From assembly GCA_002327525.1 (NCBI GenBank), contig DCWG01000062.1:530-10959 (forward strand): a stretch of 10,430 nucleotides of DNA. The letters are read 5' to 3'. The position numbers and the translations under genes are program-made. The notes under the pieces were generated by a model, which saw only the letters and a program-made list of their open reading frames with translations, was not told the DNA's origin and did no database searches. Positions 6,894-10,430 of the stretch are shown in pieces. Numbering within the stretch: the first letter of the stretch is position 1; every line of letters begins with the position of its first letter. The stretch is from Gammaproteobacteria bacterium UBA2168 (GTDB lineage: Bacteria > Pseudomonadota > Gammaproteobacteria > Pseudomonadales > Azotimanducaceae).

Positions 6894-8147
6894 ATGTCTG
6901 GAGAGATCGAAGCGGATTCGCCCCGCTATCTGCGCGGGAAGTACGCTATCGTCGGCGTGGGTGAAACGGAGTACACGCGCGGATCCGGCTGCACCACGCG
7001 GGCGCTGGGCACCCGTGCCGTGCGTGCGGCCATCGAAGATGCGGGCCTGACGCCGGGGGATGTCGACGGCATGCTGTCCTACAGCTTCAACGACTCTACC
7101 CCGTCGCCGGCCATCGCCGGAGATCTCGGCATGCGGCTCGATTTCCATATGGACGTGTACGGCGGCGGTTCCAGCATCGAGGCGCTGGTGGGCATTGCCA
7201 TTGGCGTCATCGAAGCCGGTATGTGCAAGACCGTGGTCATCTACCGGGCGATGAACGGCTTCAGCCAGGTCCGCATTGGCGGTACCGGTCGCGGTAGAGG
7301 GTCGGCCATGTCCGGCAATGGACTGTTTTCGCGCGGGATCGGTATGGTGAGTGCCGCACAGATGTTCTGCCACTCGTTCATGCGACACATGTACGACTAC
7401 GGCACTACGCCGGAACAGGTGGCGCACGTGAAGGCCATTCATTCTGAGCACGCATCCAATAATCCGAAGGCGTACTACAGCAAACGGACCACGGTCGATG
7501 AGGTGCTGGCGAGCCGCATGATCGTGAAACCCCTGCATCTGCTCGATTGCTGTGTGGAGACGGACAACGGCACAGCCATCGTGGTGACGTGCATCGACCG
7601 CGCAAGGGATTGCCGGCACACACCGGCAGTGATTCAGTCGGTGGTGGGGCGGTGTCTGAAACCGCGCAGCGACATGCACTACCAGTCCGGTCCCATCTCC
7701 ACGGTCGCGGGACGCTACGCCCGGGAGATTCTCTGGCCAAATGCAGGTGTCGGTCCGGAGGACATCGAGATGACGGGTTCCTACGATGCGTTTACCTTCA
7801 CCACGATGATGCAACTCGAAGATTACGGATTCTGTAAGAAGGGCGAGGGCGGCGACTATGTGAGTTCCGGCATCATGCGTCTCGGCGGCGCGCGACCCAA
7901 CAACACCAGCGGTGGGCACCTGTGCGAGGGCTACACGCATGGCATCAATATGGTCATCGAAAACGTGAGGCAATTGCGACACGATGTGGACGACGGCTGT
8001 CCCGTCGGTACCAACGGCAAACGTCGACACACCTATGACTATTGCGAGGGCGGCTGCCGGCAGGTGGAGGGCGTGGAGCTGTCTGCCAATCTGGGTTGGG
8101 GCACGCCCGGGATGGGTTCGGCGATGGTCATGGCGAGGGGGAGCTGA
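6894..8147 (+). CDS. Thiolase-fold protein, probable Ltp2-type retro-aldolase
   Basis: This 417-residue protein belongs to the SCP-x/lipid-transfer branch of the thiolase superfamily. Seen: KYAIVGVGETEYTR near residue 15, AAIEDAGLTPGDVDGM, the nucleophile-elbow region DVYGGGSSIEALVGIAIGVI, SYDAFTFTTMMQLEDYGFCK at 296-315, and NTSGGHLCEGYTHGI at 338-352. The thiolase cysteine is absent from the elbow (GGGSS) and the classical GHP histidine motif is replaced. Y297 (in SYDAF) and Y347 (in CEGYTHG) sit at positions corresponding, with a constant +3 offset, to the two tyrosines I recall as catalytic in Ltp2 (294 and 344). Ltp2 cleaves the steroid side-chain beta-hydroxyacyl-CoA by a retro-aldol step and needs a DUF35 partner, which follows here after 2 nt. 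By inference this is an aldolase or other non-thiolytic enzyme. The start at ATG 6894 has AGGAG 5 nt upstream; an in-frame extension from 6801 is not protein-like. A Cys/His-rich stretch covers about residues 370-396. Confidence 0.88.
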   Translation: MSGEIEADSPRYLRGKYAIVGVGETEYTRGSGCTTRALGTRAVRAAIEDAGLTPGDVDGMLSYSFNDSTPSPAIAGDLGMRLDFHMDVYGGGSSIEALVGIAIGVIEAGMCKTVVIYRAMNGFSQVRIGGTGRGRGSAMSGNGLFSRGIGMVSAAQMFCHSFMRHMYDYGTTPEQVAHVKAIHSEHASNNPKAYYSKRTTVDEVLASRMIVKPLHLLDCCVETDNGTAIVVTCIDRARDCRHTPAVIQSVVGRCLKPRSDMHYQSGPISTVAGRYAREILWPNAGVGPEDIEMTGSYDAFTFTTMMQLEDYGFCKKGEGGDYVSSGIMRLGGARPNNTSGGHLCEGYTHGINMVIENVRQLRHDVDDGCPVGTNGKRRHTYDYCEGGCRQVEGVELSANLGWGTPGMGSAMVMARGS

Positions 8148-8149
8148 AG

Positions 8150-8674
8150 ATGGCGGCTCTCGAAGGCGAATACCTCGGATTGAAGGTCTACATCGATGAG
8201 ACCGATCGGGAAAACCATACTTTCTTCGGTTTTTGCGGGCAGCACGAAGTGCGCCTGCAGCAGTGTGTGAGTTGTGGTCTCAAACGGTTTCCTCCGACGA
8301 CGGCGTGTCCGTTTTGCGCGCATGGCGAGTCGACATGGGAAGTAGTGGGTGGTCGTGGAACGGTGTACTCGTATGGGGAAGTGCACCATGCCATCCAGCC
8401 GGCGTTCAGGACGCATTCACCGTACGCACTATTGCTGGTCGAGCTGGATGAACAGCGCGGCGAGCCAGGTGATTACGACGGGCTGCGTATTCAGGGCAAC
8501 CTGGCCACGCCTGACGGCGAACTGGCACCCCCGGAACTAGTGTCGAGTGTCGGTATCGGTACCCGCGTGAAGGTGGTGTTTCGCGACATTGGCAGCGGGA
8601 TCGCGATTCCGATGTGGAGTATCGATGACGAGGTCGAGCAGCCTGAACAGCCGTGGCGCTATGCAATCGAATGA
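8150..8674 (+). CDS. DUF35 (zinc-ribbon/OB-fold) partner of the thiolase-like protein
   Basis: This 174-residue protein has the DUF35 architecture: an N-terminal helix, a rubredoxin-like zinc ribbon with C39-x2-C42 and C53-x2-C56 (QQCVSCGLKRFPPTTACPFC), then an OB-fold beginning GGRGTVYSYGEVHHA and continuing PYALLLVELDE. In steroid catabolism the DUF35 domain of ChsH2 binds Ltp2 and is needed for its activity. In other systems DUF35 proteins are essential partners of thiolase-family enzymes. The 2-nt gap after the thiolase-like gene implies coupled expression and a complex in the cytoplasm. All four zinc-ligand cysteines are present. ATG 8150 is preferred because a G-rich AGGGGGAG lies just upstream and the family start (short acidic N-terminus before the ribbon) fits. 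Upstream in-frame codons overlap the aldolase and encode unrelated sequence. No MaoC hydratase domain is fused, unlike full ChsH2. Confidence 0.9.
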   Translation: MAALEGEYLGLKVYIDETDRENHTFFGFCGQHEVRLQQCVSCGLKRFPPTTACPFCAHGESTWEVVGGRGTVYSYGEVHHAIQPAFRTHSPYALLLVELDEQRGEPGDYDGLRIQGNLATPDGELAPPELVSSVGIGTRVKVVFRDIGSGIAIPMWSIDDEVEQPEQPWRYAIE

Positions 8675-8689
8675 GGAGGCGCAGGTGGC

Positions 8690-9082
8690 ATGAATTTACC
8701 CGAAGCATTCGTGGCCGACATGGCTTCTCATATGGTGAAACCGCCGGATGTGCGGCAAAACTATCCGGACACAGAGTTCCGTGACCGCGCGATACGCATC
8801 CAGCGCGAGGACGCCGTTTCAATGGGCTGAATCCGCTCGCACGCCTGCCGAGCGAATACATGCGCGAGAAGTTCTGGTACGTGATGGATCCATCGGAGGC
8901 GTCGAAAGACGTGCAGTGCGACCTGGTGGGAGAGGATGAGTTTCTGTGGGGTTCGGACTACCCGCACATCGATTCTCGCATCGGCGCAATGGATGAGTTG
9001 TACGCGGCGCGCGCCAATGTCCGAGCAGCGTCGCAATCTGGTGCCTGGTGGCAACGCGAAGAGGCTGTTCGATCTCGATTGA
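8690..9082 (+). pseudogene. Remnant of an amidohydrolase family 2 (metal-dependent hydrolase) gene
   Basis: Three pieces in changing frames resemble one amidohydrolase. Piece 1 (8690-8830, 46 residues then TGA) contains DMASHMVKPPDVRQNYP and EFRDRAIRI, like the family's N-terminal D-S-H-M-x-E-P-P-D and FRDRAP motifs. Piece 2, in the +2 frame from about 8818, reads LPSEYMREKFWYVMD then LWGSDYPHIDS, the typical C-terminal metal-site region (GSDYPH). Piece 3, from about 9018, returns to the first frame and reads SEQRRNLVPGGNAKRLFDLD, the normal C-terminus, ending TGA at 9082. A full member has roughly 370-400 residues, so about 250 central residues are gone. The internal loss cannot be a single base error, so this is a true relic or a misjoined assembly. 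A GGAGG at 8675-8679 lies 10 nt before the ATG, and the remnant follows the DUF35 gene by 15 nt, so it was probably the last gene of that operon. Confidence 0.8.
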
Positions 9083-9144
9083 GGGTGTTGCGGGGCCAAG
9101 CGACTGCGCTCACAATTCGAAGGCATCAAGGTGGGAGATCTGGT

Positions 9145-10430
9145 ATGCGTAATGTCTCTGTTGGACTGATGGTGGTCCTGCTGGCAGCGTGTGGTGAAAG
9201 GGCGTCTGAGCAGCAACCGGCAGCGACCGGGGCAGAGGTGCCCGAGGAACGACAGGAGACGGTGCAACGCGCCGTGGCGTACACCGAGGAACGGCTGCCG
9301 TGCGACCACTACACCGAAACGCGCCTGCCGTTGTTCGGTGATCTGCACGTGCACACCAACTTCTCCTTCGATGCGGCCGCCAACAGCATCGGAGCCACAC
9401 CTGTGGATGCCCATCTGTACGCCAAGGGAGAGGCCATCGACTTCTGGCCCCTCGATGAGAATGGCGCGCCGGGCGGTAGTTTCGCCATCGACCGGCCGCT
9501 GGATTTTCTGGCCGTGACCGACCACGGCGAATTTCTCGGCGAACGTCGCCTGTGCCGCGAGGAGGGTTCGCCGCGATACGACTCGGCGTTCTGCCAGGGT
9601 ACACGGGAGAGTGAGCGCCAGAGCATGTTGATGCTGGGTCAGGTCATCACGACGGAAACGCCATTCCGGGTGCCCGAGGTTTGCGGCGAGGACGGTGAGC
9701 TGTGCCGTGAGTATGCACGTACACCCTGGCAACACATGGCGCAGGCCGCGAATGAGGCGTATGACCGGTCTGCAGCCTGTACCTTCACTAGTTTCGTTGC
9801 CTACGAGTACACGGGCACACCTGGCACGTCCAACTATCACCGCAATGTCGTGTTTCGAAATGCCAACGTGCCCGAGTTGCCGGTGTCGTATGTCGATGCG
9901 CCTTACGACAGTCTGTTGTGGCGGAAACTCGATGCAGCGTGCACGGCGGATGCAGGTTGCGATTACCTCACGATTCCGCACAACAGCAATCTGGCCAATG
10001 GACGCATGGCGCCATATATGCGCCTCAAGCCGACACTCGAGAACCGCCGGGAATACGCGCAAAAAAGACTCGAACGGGAGCCCATCATGGAGATCTTCCA
10101 GCACAAGGGTAACTCGGAGTGCATCAACGGCCTTACCAGCGTGCTCGCCGAACCGGATGAGCTGTGTGACATGGAGCGTGTGCGTGTGATGGGGCAGGAA
10201 AAAACCTACGCCACGCGCGAATTAGATGGGGCGGAGCTCATTCTCGGCACCGCGACCGAGGTGACGGCGGAGTGCGGTGACGAGGTGGGGGCAAATGGCA
10301 TGCTCGGGGCGGGGTGTGTGCACCCCACCGATTTTCATCGCTCGGGACTGCTGGTGGGACTCTCAGAGGAGCAGGCGAGCGGATACAACCCGGTGAAGCT
10401 CGGTGCCATCGGCTCGACCGACACGCACGC
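9145..10430 (+). CDS. DUF3604 lipoprotein with PHP-like metal site, 3' end off window
   Basis: About 428 residues are visible. The N-terminus MRNVSVGLMVVLLAACGE is a lipoprotein signal peptide with lipobox LAAC and acylated C16, so the protein is membrane anchored and probably faces the periplasm. The body matches DUF3604, a large uncharacterised family with PHP-phosphoesterase-like motifs. Seen: FGDLHVHTNFSFDA with H68 and H70, AVTDHGEFLG with D126 and H127, TIPHNSN, and GSTDTH with D426 and H428 at the window edge. These would bind two or three metal ions for hydrolysis of an unknown phosphoester or related bond. Several cysteines outside the signal could form disulfides. Family members are usually around 600-700 residues, so a third or so is missing. 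The start is ATG 9145 with GGGAG 7 nt upstream. The frame stays open back to 8785 through the amidohydrolase remnant, so a caller could wrongly extend this gene. Confidence 0.88.
   Translation, partial: MRNVSVGLMVVLLAACGERASEQQPAATGAEVPEERQETVQRAVAYTEERLPCDHYTETRLPLFGDLHVHTNFSFDAAANSIGATPVDAHLYAKGEAIDFWPLDENGAPGGSFAIDRPLDFLAVTDHGEFLGERRLCREEGSPRYDSAFCQGTRESERQSMLMLGQVITTETPFRVPEVCGEDGELCREYARTPWQHMAQAANEAYDRSAACTFTSFVAYEYTGTPGTSNYHRNVVFRNANVPELPVSYVDAPYDSLLWRKLDAACTADAGCDYLTIPHNSNLANGRMAPYMRLKPTLENRREYAQKRLEREPIMEIFQHKGNSECINGLTSVLAEPDELCDMERVRVMGQEKTYATRELDGAELILGTATEVTAECGDEVGANGMLGAGCVHPTDFHRSGLLVGLSEEQASGYNPVKLGAIGSTDTH

Noticed and set aside
6645..8030. A 461-codon minus-strand open frame opposite the thiolase-like gene.
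   Set aside because: The plus strand carries clear thiolase-superfamily motifs. The antisense product is His/Arg-rich without recognisable domains, and it merges with the CoA-transferase start region only by frame coincidence.
9083..9144. Gap after the amidohydrolase remnant examined for a terminator.
   Set aside because: No stable inverted repeat followed by a T-run was seen. It contains only the ribosome site of the lipoprotein.
8761..10104. A 447-codon minus-strand open frame opposite the amidohydrolase remnant and lipoprotein.
   Set aside because: It crosses two unrelated plus-strand features with strong motifs (GSDYPH, lipobox, DUF3604 metal residues) and shows none of its own.

Overview
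The window is GC-rich and densely coded, with no RNA gene, IS element or CRISPR array visible. The gene families (a fused biotin-dependent carboxylase, a paired alpha/beta acyl-CoA dehydrogenase, a tandem class III CoA-transferase, a thiolase-like/DUF35 pair, an amidohydrolase, a DUF3604 lipoprotein) suggest an aerobic proteobacterium that degrades acyl-CoAs of lipid, steroid or hydrocarbon type. A marine or soil gammaproteobacterium fits best, but this is inferred from gene content only.

Layout. (1) Positions 1-1547, minus strand: N-terminal part of a biotin carboxylase that runs straight into a biotinyl-carrier domain and leaves the window. (2) Positions 1548-1657: a short divergent promoter region with an extended -10 element on each strand and a palindrome between them. 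(3) Positions 1658-4375, plus strand: two acyl-CoA dehydrogenase subunits 1 nt apart, then a 100-residue cysteine-containing protein I cannot assign. (4) Positions 4396-4419: a perfect 9-bp hairpin at the convergent gene boundary. (5) Positions 4404-6799, minus strand: a tandem-domain class III CoA-transferase, broken by a small frameshifting deletion near 6450-6475. (6) Positions 6894-8674, plus strand: a thiolase-fold protein and its DUF35 partner. The thiolase-fold protein lacks the thiolase cysteine and carries two tyrosines placed like those of the steroid side-chain aldolase Ltp2. (7) Positions 8690-9082: wreckage of an amidohydrolase with most of its middle missing and two frame changes. 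(8) Position 9145 to the end: a DUF3604 lipoprotein with PHP-type metal motifs, open at the window end.

How the genes may work together (inference). The CoA-transferase would activate or exchange CoA on an acid. The heteromeric dehydrogenase would desaturate the acyl-CoA, and a hydratase elsewhere would hydrate it. The Ltp2-like/DUF35 pair would then cleave the beta-hydroxyacyl-CoA by retro-aldol chemistry, releasing a short acyl-CoA that a biotin-dependent carboxylase could process. This matches the logic of steroid side-chain removal, but the substrate cannot be read from the sequence. Two of the plus/minus-flanking genes are decayed while the aldolase pair and dehydrogenases are intact, so the pathway may be partly eroded or remodelled in this strain.
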